A stretch of 64,000 nucleotides of DNA from Microtetraspora glauca (GTDB taxonomy: Bacteria; Actinomycetota; Actinomycetes; Streptosporangiales; Streptosporangiaceae). Shown here in pieces: positions 1 through 7,488 of the stretch (position 1 is the first letter of the stretch; each line of letters starts with the position of its first letter). The translations under genes were made by a program, and so were the position numbers. The stretch is from contig BBYL01000016.1 of the NCBI GenBank assembly GCA_001570385.1, positions 62,001 through 126,000 of the forward strand. Direction: 5' to 3'. The notes beneath the pieces were generated by a model, which saw only the letters and a list, made by a program, of their open reading frames with translations, was not told the DNA's origin and made no database searches.

Positions 1-846
1 CCGTTCGTCCGGCTGACCCACGTCAGGTTCACCGACGCCGCCAAGTGCATGCTCGCCATGCAGGAGATCTGCCAGAGCGGCGAGCACGACGGTGAGCGGG
101 TCGACTTCGTCGACGGGACGTACTTCGGACCCGACGAGCTCTACGTCACGGTCGGCACGTTCGCCGACAAGGCGCCCTACGCCTCCGACTACACGGGCAT
201 GCGGATCTACTACCAGTCGCTGCGCACCCGCACCCGCGACTGGCTCACCATCCGCGACTACCTGTGGCGCTGGGACACCGACTGGTTCTGGTGCTCGCGC
301 GCGTTCGGCGTGCAGCAGCCGCTGGTCCGCTCGCTCCTGCCGCGCCGCTGGCTCCGCTCCGACGTCTACCGGCGGCTCGTCGGCCTCGACCAGAGGTACG
401 GCGTGACCGCGCGACTGGACCGCTGGCGGAACAACCCGGTGCAGGAGTCGGTCATCCAGGACGTCGAGGTGCCGATCGAGCGTGGGGCCGAGTTCCTGGA
501 GTTCTTCCAGGAGCAGGTGGGCATGACGCCCGTCTGGATGTGTCCGCTCAAGGCCACGGGGGAGTGGTCCCTCTACCCCTTGGAGCCGGGGCGGCTCTAT
601 GTGAACTTCGGGTTCTGGGGAATGGTGCCGCTACCCCGGGGCGCGCACGACGGCCATCACAACCGGTTGATCGAGAACGCCGTGCACGAGTTGGAGGGGC
701 ACAAGTCCCTCTACTCCACCTCCTTCTACGAGCGGGAGGAGTTCTGGCGGCTGTATAACGGGGACGCCTACTGGCCGGTCAAACGTTCCTACGACCCCGG
801 TGGGCGGTTGCTCGACCTGTATGAGAAGTGTGTACGGGGAAGGTGA
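1..846 (+). CDS. tmsA: FAD-binding oxidoreductase, TmsA-like (5' end outside window)
   Basis: The frame is open from base 1 to a TGA at 844-846, so the start and the N-terminal FAD-binding (PCMH-type) domain lie left of the window. The 281 visible residues are the C-terminal half of a diminuto/DWARF1-like FAD oxidoreductase, rich in aromatic residues and with an active-site-like HNEYG-free, Trp/Tyr-rich core ending in LYEKCVRGR. In the 10-methyl fatty acid pathway (TmsA/TmsB in Thermomonospora-type organisms, BfaA/BfaB or Rv0449c/UfaA1 in mycobacteria) such an enzyme reduces the 10-methylene group made by the partner methyltransferase to 10-methyl. The partner starts 3 nt downstream, which supports that role and implies translational coupling. 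The function rests on the pairing more than on visible motifs, because the FAD domain is not in view. Confidence 0.82.
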   Translation, partial: PFVRLTHVRFTDAAKCMLAMQEICQSGEHDGERVDFVDGTYFGPDELYVTVGTFADKAPYASDYTGMRIYYQSLRTRTRDWLTIRDYLWRWDTDWFWCSRAFGVQQPLVRSLLPRRWLRSDVYRRLVGLDQRYGVTARLDRWRNNPVQESVIQDVEVPIERGAEFLEFFQEQVGMTPVWMCPLKATGEWSLYPLEPGRLYVNFGFWGMVPLPRGAHDGHHNRLIENAVHELEGHKSLYSTSFYEREEFWRLYNGDAYWPVKRSYDPGGRLLDLYEKCVRGR

Positions 847-849
847 TCC

Positions 850-2109
850 ATGAAACTCGCCGAGATCTTCGAGAAGATCGTTGGCCCGGACGCGGACGTT
901 CAGTTCGTCGCATATGACGGGAGCAAGGCGGGTCCCCCCACCGCCGACGTCCGCATCGAAGTGAAGTCGCCCATCGCGGTCGCGTACCTTGCGCAGGCCC
1001 CCGGGGAACTCGGTCTGGCCCGCGCGTACATCTCCGGCCACATCGACGTGCACGGCGACATGTACGAGCTGCTCAACCGGATGTGGTCGCTGACGATCAA
1101 CGACCTCCCCCTCAGCGAGAAGGTCGCGGCGGTGCGCGCCCTCGGCACCAAGCCGCTGCTGATGCGGGTGCCCCCGCCGCCGCAGGAGATGCGACGCAGC
1201 ACGCTGGCCCGGCTCGGCAGCAGGCACGCCAAGCAGCGTGACGCGGAGGCGATCCACCACCACTACGACGTCTCCAACCGGTTCTACGAGTGGGTGCTCG
1301 GCCCCTCCATGGCGTACACCTGCGCGGTCTTCCCGACGGCGGACGCCACGCTGGAGGAGGCGCAGTACACCAAGTTCGACCTGGTGGCCAAGAAGCTCGA
1401 CCTCCAGCCCGGCATGCGGCTGCTCGACATCGGCTGCGGCTGGGGCGGCATGGTCATGCACGCCGCTCGCGAGTACGGCGTGAAGAGCCTCGGTGTCACG
1501 CTCTCCCGGCAGCAGGCCGAGTGGGCGCAGAAGGCGATCGCCGAGGCGGGCCTGTCCGAGCTGGCCGAGGTCCGCTACATGGACTACCGGGACGTCAAGG
1601 AGGGCGGCTTCGACCGGATCAGCTCGATCGGCCTCACCGAGCACATCGGCAAGGACAACCTGCCGGCGTACTTCTCCTTCCTGTACGGCAAGCTCAAGCC
1701 GGGCGGGCGGCTCCTCAACCACTGCATCACCCGGCCGACCGGCACGGAGAAGACGTTCAACAAGGGCGGGTTCATCAACCGCTACGTCTTCCCCGACGGC
1801 GAGCTGGAGTCGGTCGGCCATCTCGTCCGGCAGATGGAGGACAACGGCTTCGAGATCCGCCACGAGGAGAACCTCCGCGAGCACTACGCGCTCACGCTTC
1901 GCGAGTGGTGCGCCAACCTCGACGCCCACTGGGACGAGGCGGTCCGCGAGGTCGGCCGGGGCACCGCCCGGGTGTGGCGGCTCTACATGGCCGGATGCGT
2001 CGTCGGGTTCGAGCGGAACAAGGTCCAGCTCCACCAGGTCCTCGGCGCCAAGCTCGACAACGAGGGCGGTTCCCACGTGGCCCTCCGCCCGTCGCTCGAC
2101 TGGCCCTGA
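850..2109 (+). CDS. tmsB: SAM-dependent fatty acid methyltransferase, TmsB/UfaA1-like (CFA synthase family)
   Basis: This is a 419-residue protein of the cyclopropane-fatty-acyl-phospholipid synthase family. It has an N-terminal SCP2-like stretch, the family signature HHYDVSNRFYEWVLG near residue 140, and a Rossmann SAM motif LLDIGCGWGGM near residues 190-200. The CFA-like element YVFPDGEL follows near residue 315. Family members transfer a methyl from SAM to the double bond of an acyl chain in a phospholipid. The variant paired with a TmsA-type flavoenzyme makes 10-methylene-stearate, which the flavoenzyme reduces to 10-methyl (tuberculostearate-type) acid. The ATG lies 3 nt after the upstream stop. 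A plain cyclopropane synthase is the alternative, and the pairing with tmsA makes that less likely. No tmsC-like gene follows. Confidence 0.88.
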   Translation: MKLAEIFEKIVGPDADVQFVAYDGSKAGPPTADVRIEVKSPIAVAYLAQAPGELGLARAYISGHIDVHGDMYELLNRMWSLTINDLPLSEKVAAVRALGTKPLLMRVPPPPQEMRRSTLARLGSRHAKQRDAEAIHHHYDVSNRFYEWVLGPSMAYTCAVFPTADATLEEAQYTKFDLVAKKLDLQPGMRLLDIGCGWGGMVMHAAREYGVKSLGVTLSRQQAEWAQKAIAEAGLSELAEVRYMDYRDVKEGGFDRISSIGLTEHIGKDNLPAYFSFLYGKLKPGGRLLNHCITRPTGTEKTFNKGGFINRYVFPDGELESVGHLVRQMEDNGFEIRHEENLREHYALTLREWCANLDAHWDEAVREVGRGTARVWRLYMAGCVVGFERNKVQLHQVLGAKLDNEGGSHVALRPSLDWP

Positions 2110-2134
2110 GGCGGGCGGAGGCCGTCCGTGACCG

Positions 2135-3658
2135 CTACCGCAGCTCGCGCTTGAGGATCTTGCCGGTGGCGGTCATGGGCAGGGCGTCGCGGAACTCGAT
2201 GATCCGCGGATATTTGTAGCCCGCCATGGTCTCGCGGCTCCAGGCGACCAGTTCGTCCTCGGTGATCGTCGCGCCGGCGTTGCGGATGACGTACGCCTTG
2301 ACCTCCTCGCCGTGCGACTCGTGCGCGACGCCGACGACCGCGGCGAGCGAGACGTCCGAGTGGGTCATCAGGACCTCCTCGATCTCGCGCGGGTAGACGT
2401 TGAAGCCGCCCCGGATGATCATGTCCTTGGCGCGGTCGACGATGAAGTAGTAGCCGTCCTCGTCGCGCCTGGCCACGTCGCCGGTTCGGAACCAGCCGTC
2501 GTTCATGACCTCGGCCGTCGCCTCCGGCCGGTTGTAGTAGCCCTTCATGATGTTGTGGCCGCGGACGGCGATCTCGCCCAGCTCGTCCTGGGTGTTCCAC
2601 TCGGCGTCGATCAGCTTCATCTCCACGCCCCAGATGGGGGTCCCGATCGATCCCGCCTTCGCCGGCCTGCCGGGCTGGTTGAAGCACGCCACCGGCGAGG
2701 TCTCGGACAGTCCGTACCCCTCCAGCACGTCGGTGCCGAAGGTCGTGGAGAAGTCCTTGAGCACCTCGACGGGGATCGCCGCGCCGCCGGAGACGGCGGT
2801 CTTCAGGGTGGAAGGCACCTCGGCCGCGCCGGTGCGGACCGCCGTCAGCATCGCCCAGTACATCGTCGGCACGCCCGCGAACAGCGTGACGTTCTCCGCC
2901 GCCATCAGCGCGAGCGCGTCCGCGGGGTCGAAGCGCGGCAGGAGCACCAGGGCGGCACGCCGCCGGAACCCGGCGTTCATGATCACGGTCTGGCCGAAGG
3001 AGTGGAACAGCGGCAGCGTGGCGAGATAGACGTCGTTCCCCTGGCGCGGGAACATCTCGTCGCTGACCATCGCGTTGAGGAGCATGTTCTGGTGGCTGAG
3101 CTCGGCGCCCTTGGGCTGGCCCGTGGTCCCGCTGGTGTAGAGGATGACGGCCGTGTCGTCCGGCGCCGTCTGCACCGTCTCGAACTCGCCGGACATCCCG
3201 TCGAGCGCGGCCCACAGGGTCTCGCCGTACTGGGACTCGGTGGCGAACGCCTGCGCGGGGAGGACGAAGAAGTGTTCGGCGCCGGAGTCCTGGAAGCCCT
3301 TGAGGCCGCGCTCGCCGAGCGGCAGCTCCGGGGTGCCCTCGAAGCAGAAGAACGCCTTCGCGTCCGAGTCGTCGATGTGGTAGGCGATCTCCCGCGACTG
3401 GAGCAGCACGTTCAGCGGGACGACGGTCGCGCCGGTCTTCAGGATGCCGAAGTAGACGAAGGGGAAGTAGGGGAGGTTCGGACAGGCCAGCGCCACCTTG
3501 TCGCCCTTGCCGATCCCCCGGGAGACGAGCAGGTTGGCCACCTGGCGCGCGATGGTGTCGACCAGGGAGTAGGACAGGCGCAGGTCTCCGAAGATGACGG
3601 CGGTCCTGTCCGGGGTTTCCCGAGCGCTGTCCTCGAGCACGACAGAGAGATTGAGCAT
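2135..3658 (-). CDS. Long-chain acyl-CoA synthetase / AMP-dependent ligase
   Basis: The protein has 507 residues if started at the ATG at 3658, which has the good ribosome site CGAGGAGCGGCG. An in-frame start 30 nt upstream (3688) has none. It carries the adenylate-forming signatures YTSGTTGQPKG (phosphate loop), GYGLSETSP, the WFRTGDVARRDEDGYY hinge region, and a catalytic lysine in the C-terminal GKILKRELR. It activates a carboxylic acid, most likely a medium- or long-chain fatty acid, to an acyl-CoA via an acyl-AMP. It is convergent with tmsB (25 nt apart) and divergent from the P450, so the four genes form a lipid-themed block. Chain-length preference cannot be read from the sequence. Confidence 0.87.
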   Translation of the reverse strand: MLNLSVVLEDSARETPDRTAVIFGDLRLSYSLVDTIARQVANLLVSRGIGKGDKVALACPNLPYFPFVYFGILKTGATVVPLNVLLQSREIAYHIDDSDAKAFFCFEGTPELPLGERGLKGFQDSGAEHFFVLPAQAFATESQYGETLWAALDGMSGEFETVQTAPDDTAVILYTSGTTGQPKGAELSHQNMLLNAMVSDEMFPRQGNDVYLATLPLFHSFGQTVIMNAGFRRRAALVLLPRFDPADALALMAAENVTLFAGVPTMYWAMLTAVRTGAAEVPSTLKTAVSGGAAIPVEVLKDFSTTFGTDVLEGYGLSETSPVACFNQPGRPAKAGSIGTPIWGVEMKLIDAEWNTQDELGEIAVRGHNIMKGYYNRPEATAEVMNDGWFRTGDVARRDEDGYYFIVDRAKDMIIRGGFNVYPREIEEVLMTHSDVSLAAVVGVAHESHGEEVKAYVIRNAGATITEDELVAWSRETMAGYKYPRIIEFRDALPMTATGKILKRELR

Positions 3659-3678
3659 CGCCGCTCCTCGGTTCCGTG

Positions 3679-3707
3679 GGGGATACATACCGACCGGTTG
3701 GTGACAA
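3679..3707 (-). promoter_or_regulatory. Putative TetR-type operator and promoter of the acyl-CoA ligase
   Basis: ACCGACCGGTTGGT at 3689-3702 is a 14-bp palindrome with one mismatched pair, of the kind bound by TetR-family regulators of lipid genes. On the minus strand it sits between a -35-like TTGTCA (3707-3702) and a -10-like TATCCC (3685-3680), spacer 16. No TetR gene is in view, so the regulator is unknown. Confidence 0.4.
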
Positions 3708-3828
3708 GGTACTAGTAGATCGCCTCGAATGTCATGATCGTGTGGGGATCTGGCGGACGGGGGAGGGCTGTGGCACTATCGAAAACCGAACGCGATTCCA
3801 GTCCCTCTGAGGCCCGGAGGCCCGTCCC

Positions 3829-5100
3829 ATGACGACTCAGCCCGTGGATCGCACGCCGATCAGGACGGCGGCCGACGTCAACCTGACCGACTGGGACTTC
3901 TGGGCCCGGCCCATCGATGAGCGAGAGCACGCGTTCCGGCTGCTGCGCGGCCTGGAGATGCCCGCGTTCTACGCCGAACCGGAGCTGTCGTTCGCCCCGG
4001 CCGGTCCCGGATACCACGCCCTGGTACGGCACGCCGACATCGTCGAGGCGAGCAGGAACTCCGAGATCTTCTGTTCGGGTGACGGCGGCTCGACCAACAT
4101 CGTCGACATGCCCGCCGAGTTCGTCGAGTACTTCGGCTCGATGATCAACATGGACGATCCCCGGCACGCGCGGCTGCGCCGGATCGTCTCCCGGGCGTTC
4201 ACCCCGAGGATGATCAAGCAGTTCGAGGCCGACGTGGAGGCCGCGGCCGTACGCATCGTGGACGACCTGCTGGCGAAGGGCCCCGGATGCGACTTCGTCG
4301 CCGAGGTGGCCGCCCGCCTGCCCTTGAAGATCATCTGCGACATGATGGGGATCTCGGAGCGGGACTACGGCTTCGTCTTCGACCGGTCCAACATCATTCT
4401 GGGCGCCTCCGACCCCGAGTACGTCAGCGACCCGGAGTCGATCGCCACCGCGCTGCTCACCGCCGGGCTGGACCTGCAGCAACTCGTCCAGGACCTGGCC
4501 GCGCACCGCACCGAGAACCCGACCGACGACCTCACGTCCTCCCTCGTCAACGCCAACATCGACGGCGAGCGGCTGACCGCGCAGGAGCTCGGCTCGTTCT
4601 TCATCCTGCTCGTCGTCGCGGGCAACGAGACCACCCGCAACGCCATCTCGTACGGCATGCGCCTGCTCACGCTCCACCCGGAGCAGCGGAGGCTCTGGAC
4701 GGAGGACTTCGCCGGGCGGACTCCGGGCGCGGTCGAGGAGATCGTGCGGCTCGCGTCACCGGTCAACTACATGCGCCGCAAGGTCACCCGCGACCACGAG
4801 ATGAACGGCACGCTGTACCGGCAGGGCGAGAAGGTCGTCCTCTACTACTGGTCCGCGAACCGGGACGAGGCGGTCTTCACCGATCCACTCCGGTTCGACA
4901 TCCTCCGCGACCCCAACCCGCACCTCGGATTCGGGGGGCCGGGCCCGCACTTCTGCCTCGGCGCCCACCTGGCCCGGCGGGAGATCAGTGTGATGTTCCG
5001 CGAGCTGCTCACCCGGGTCCCCAGGATCGAGGCGGGCGAGCCGGAGATCCTCTTCTCCAGCTTCATCAACGGAACCAAGCACATGACCTGCACGTTCTGA
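3829..5100 (+). CDS. Cytochrome P450 (CYP124/CYP125-like)
   Basis: This is a 423-residue soluble P450. It shows the I-helix oxygen-activation motif AGNETT near residue 264, the K-helix ExxR as EIVR, and the heme-ligand loop FGGPGPHFCLGAHLAR with the Cys ligand near residue 375. The N-terminal segment IVDMPAEFVEYFGSMINMDDP followed by HARLRRIVSRAFTPRMI resembles the CYP124/CYP125/CYP142 group, which hydroxylates methyl-branched lipids and sterol side chains at the terminal carbon. The assignment to that group is by eye. Its position next to the 10-methyl fatty acid genes and an acyl-CoA ligase makes omega-oxidation of a branched lipid a reasonable guess. No ferredoxin or ferredoxin reductase gene lies beside it. 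Confidence 0.9.
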   Translation: MTTQPVDRTPIRTAADVNLTDWDFWARPIDEREHAFRLLRGLEMPAFYAEPELSFAPAGPGYHALVRHADIVEASRNSEIFCSGDGGSTNIVDMPAEFVEYFGSMINMDDPRHARLRRIVSRAFTPRMIKQFEADVEAAAVRIVDDLLAKGPGCDFVAEVAARLPLKIICDMMGISERDYGFVFDRSNIILGASDPEYVSDPESIATALLTAGLDLQQLVQDLAAHRTENPTDDLTSSLVNANIDGERLTAQELGSFFILLVVAGNETTRNAISYGMRLLTLHPEQRRLWTEDFAGRTPGAVEEIVRLASPVNYMRRKVTRDHEMNGTLYRQGEKVVLYYWSANRDEAVFTDPLRFDILRDPNPHLGFGGPGPHFCLGAHLARREISVMFRELLTRVPRIEAGEPEILFSSFINGTKHMTCTF

Positions 5101-5208
5101 CCGGACCGGGCGCCCGCCTGGTTCGCCGGGAGTGGCGGGCTCACCGGTCGGGTTCCGTGGACCCACGACGTGCCGTGGTGTGGCGTGGTGTGGATCCGCG
5201 GAACGCCC

Positions 5209-7209
5209 CTAGCCGACCGGGCGGATCGTCTTGAAGACGGTGTTGATGTCGGGCAGCAGCTCGGCCTTCGCCTTCGGCACCTGCATGTACACGATCGTCG
5301 GGAGGTCGCCTCCGGTGTTCAGCGCCGCGACGACCGCCGTGGTCTGCTCGGAGCCGGTCTTGGCGGTGTAGGCGACGAGCTGCCCGGTCATGCCGCCTCG
5401 TGACAGCTTCTGCCGAGCCGACGGGGAGATCTTGGTGTTCTTGTCGAAGAGCTTCTGCCGTGCCTGGAGCATCACCCCGTTGATGACCGGGGTGAGGTTG
5501 TCCTCGGAGGTGTACTTCGCGGCCAGGGACTCGTCCAGCGGGCCGGTCATCACCTGGGCGAACTGCGGCTTGCCCTCGGGGGTCATCCCCGCCGCGACGT
5601 ACTGCCGGGTCGCGAAGCCGTACGTGTCCTGGATGTGCTGGGCGCGCTGGTCGAGCTGCCACGGGCCGCCGAGCCGGGGCAGCGTGATCCGCCCCGCCGT
5701 GTCGGTGACCTTGCCCGAGACCGGGGACGGCGTGCCCTTGTAGGTCGGCAGGGCCGGCAGCGACTGGGGCTTGGCCGCGACCGGCGCCGACGGCTTGGCG
5801 GACGGCTTGGCCGACGGGGAGCTGTCGCCCGTGGAGTCGCCCGAGCTCAGCGGGCCGGAGACGAACGCCCACACCAGCGCGGCGATCAGCGCGACGACCA
5901 CCGAGCCGATCAGCGCGAACAGCCATATCGGCCGCCCGCCCTCGTCGTCGTAGTAGTCGTCGTCGGGCCCGCGTTCACCGTCGCCGAAGACGGTGTTCCA
6001 CAGCTCCTCCTGGCGGTGTGCCGGAGGGGTCTTGGGGCCGCTGATCTGACCGGCCGTGACGAACGGGCGGTACGGGTCGTCGGGGCGCTCCATGCCCTCC
6101 TGCGGCCGGTCGAACGGCCCCGCCGGGCCGGGGAATCCGGGTTGCGCGCCACCCGGAGCTCCGGGGGCTCCCGGGACACCAGGGGCGCCGGGAATCCCGG
6201 GGGCCCCCGGCGGAGGTCCGGCGGGGGACGCCTGGGGATATGCGGCGGGCGCGGGCATCGACATCGTGGAATCCGCCGACACGGGCATCGACATCGTCGA
6301 CTCCGCCGGTGCCGCGGCGAACGGCGAGCGGTCGGCGCTCAGCGGGTCCGGCCGCGACGAGGGGTCCTGGCCCAGGGGATCGATGCGCATGGGGTCGGAC
6401 CGCAGCGGATCCGGCCGCATCGGGTCCTGACGCATCGGGTCCTGACGCAGCGGGTCTGAGCGCATGGGGTCCGGGCGCATGCCCAGCGGGTCCTCCCGTA
6501 CGCGGAGCGGGTCCTCGCGCAGGTGGTCGGGCCGCATCGGGTCGGGGCGCGCGGAATCCGAGCGCATGGGATCGGGCCACATCGGGTCCGGGCGCGTGGG
6601 ATCGGATCGCATCGGGTCAGGCCGGGTCGGGTCCTGACGCATGGGATCCGGGCGCATGCCGAGCGGGTCGGCGCCGTAGGACGCCGGGGGCGGCGGCAGG
6701 AAGGGATTGGCCCCCGCCGCGTGCTGCGAGGACTGCGGCATGCCGTACGGGTCGTCGGAACGCGCGTCGCCGTACGAGGACGGAGGCGGGGGCATGAACG
6801 CGCTCCGCTCCTCCTGGCCCGGCGACGGGTACTGCGACGGGGCCTGTCCCTGTGGCGGGTACGGCGAGTGGTGCTGCGCGGACTGGTCCGTGCCCGGGTT
6901 GGTGGTGTCGAACGACCTGACCGACGGCGTGAAAGAGGAGGCCGCGGGGACCTCGGGCCAGGCCGGTGGAACCTCCGGCCACGCCGGGGTCCGTTGCGGC
7001 TCACTGTGCTCCGAGGGCATGCTACCTCCCGAGATCATGCCCGAATTGGGTGCGCCTGGCATGATCTCATGCGAACCTGGGGGCGCCGCATGGAAACCCG
7101 AGAATGCTCCGCGGAATTGCTCGCCCGTCGGGTCGGTCGGCGGGTCCTGCATCGGAAGGTCCGTCTGCGGGAATTCCGGGCCCGATCCCGGCTGGACTGA
7201 GTTCACCAC
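5209..7209 (-). CDS. Proline-rich single-pass membrane protein with MRPDP repeats
   Basis: The protein has 666 residues from a GTG at 7209; this start is uncertain because no good ribosome site precedes it, and an ATG at 7152 is possible. In order it has a Pro/Gly/Ser-rich cytoplasmic part, a tandem repeat block of the type RPDPMRSDP (residues 181-290), a collagen-like GAPG stretch near 336-355, an acidic segment DDDYYDDEGG, one membrane segment near 428-450, and a Ser/Pro-rich linker. The roughly 180-residue C-terminal domain is probably extracytoplasmic. The layout resembles actinobacterial membrane proteins with disordered cytoplasmic tails, but I do not recognise the C-terminal domain. 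It is the last gene before leuS, transcribed away from it. Function unknown. Confidence 0.8.
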   Translation of the reverse strand: MVNSVQPGSGPEFPQTDLPMQDPPTDPTGEQFRGAFSGFHAAPPGSHEIMPGAPNSGMISGGSMPSEHSEPQRTPAWPEVPPAWPEVPAASSFTPSVRSFDTTNPGTDQSAQHHSPYPPQGQAPSQYPSPGQEERSAFMPPPPSSYGDARSDDPYGMPQSSQHAAGANPFLPPPPASYGADPLGMRPDPMRQDPTRPDPMRSDPTRPDPMWPDPMRSDSARPDPMRPDHLREDPLRVREDPLGMRPDPMRSDPLRQDPMRQDPMRPDPLRSDPMRIDPLGQDPSSRPDPLSADRSPFAAAPAESTMSMPVSADSTMSMPAPAAYPQASPAGPPPGAPGIPGAPGVPGAPGAPGGAQPGFPGPAGPFDRPQEGMERPDDPYRPFVTAGQISGPKTPPAHRQEELWNTVFGDGERGPDDDYYDDEGGRPIWLFALIGSVVVALIAALVWAFVSGPLSSGDSTGDSSPSAKPSAKPSAPVAAKPQSLPALPTYKGTPSPVSGKVTDTAGRITLPRLGGPWQLDQRAQHIQDTYGFATRQYVAAGMTPEGKPQFAQVMTGPLDESLAAKYTSEDNLTPVINGVMLQARQKLFDKNTKISPSARQKLSRGGMTGQLVAYTAKTGSEQTTAVVAALNTGGDLPTIVYMQVPKAKAELLPDINTVFKTIRPVG
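6340..6669 (-). repeat. Tandem short repeats encoding (M/L)RxDP units
   Basis: About 110 codons encode roughly 20 degenerate copies of a 4-6 residue unit, variants of PMRPDP, PLRSDP and PMRQDP. At DNA level this appears as repeated cgcatsggrtc blocks. The repetition is confined to the cytoplasmic part of the membrane protein. Confidence 0.85.
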
Positions 7210-7343
7210 AGCGAAGAGCGTAAACTAAAGGGACATAGGCGGTCACAGCGGATCTATCACCATCGCGTATCGCCCGTCTAGGGGGTAACGCCTCCCATTA
7301 GATCCTGAAGCGACGCTCTTGCCGTCTGCGCTACCCTTGGTAT

Positions 7344-7388
7344 ATGCGCGCCGTGACCCTGCTTGCCTGGCCGCATCGCCTGGGCTGA
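7344..7388 (+). CDS. Leader peptide of leuS (Leu-rich, 14 residues)
   Basis: The short frame reads MRAVTLLAWPHRLG and ends at TGA 7386-7388. It has three Leu codons, two of them adjacent (CTG CTT, 7359-7364), and lies in a different frame from leuS. No clear Shine-Dalgarno precedes the ATG; a leaderless GTG at 7353 that keeps the Leu codons is an alternative. Its place just before two stacked hairpins upstream of leuS is the arrangement of a classical amino-acid attenuator leader. See the attenuator entry. Confidence 0.6.
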   Translation: MRAVTLLAWPHRLG

Positions 7389-7434
7389 CCCCCCTCGATG
7401 CGGCTGCCCCTCGTGCGAAGCGGGGGGCTTTGTT
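7370..7434 (+). promoter_or_regulatory. Transcription attenuator of leuS
   Basis: Hairpin 1 is a perfect 9-bp stem (7370-7378 with 7396-7404) whose 5' arm lies inside the leader peptide just after the Leu-Leu codons. A terminator-like hairpin follows: 7406-7413 with 7421-7428, 8 bp with one G-U, loop of 7, then TTTGTT at 7429-7434. The segment 7391-7397 can also pair with 7421-7427, which would break the terminator. A ribosome stalled at the Leu codons would cover the 5' arm of hairpin 1 and free that segment, allowing readthrough when charged leucyl-tRNA is scarce. The base pairing is seen; the regulation is inferred. Confidence 0.65.
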
Positions 7435-7488
7435 GTGAGCAGGCGCCCTCACCGTGCCTTTAAGGAAAGCATCCCTTCGGGAGTTGAC

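Noticed and set aside
631..2076. Long open frame antisense to tmsB
   Set aside because: It is the mirror of a real GC-rich gene: composition is Val/Leu/Arg-rich with no recognisable motif, and tmsB on the other strand is clear.
6056..6430. Plus-strand frame within the proline-rich gene
   Set aside because: It is a shadow of the repeat region on the minus strand; the minus-strand gene has a membrane helix and a sensible end.
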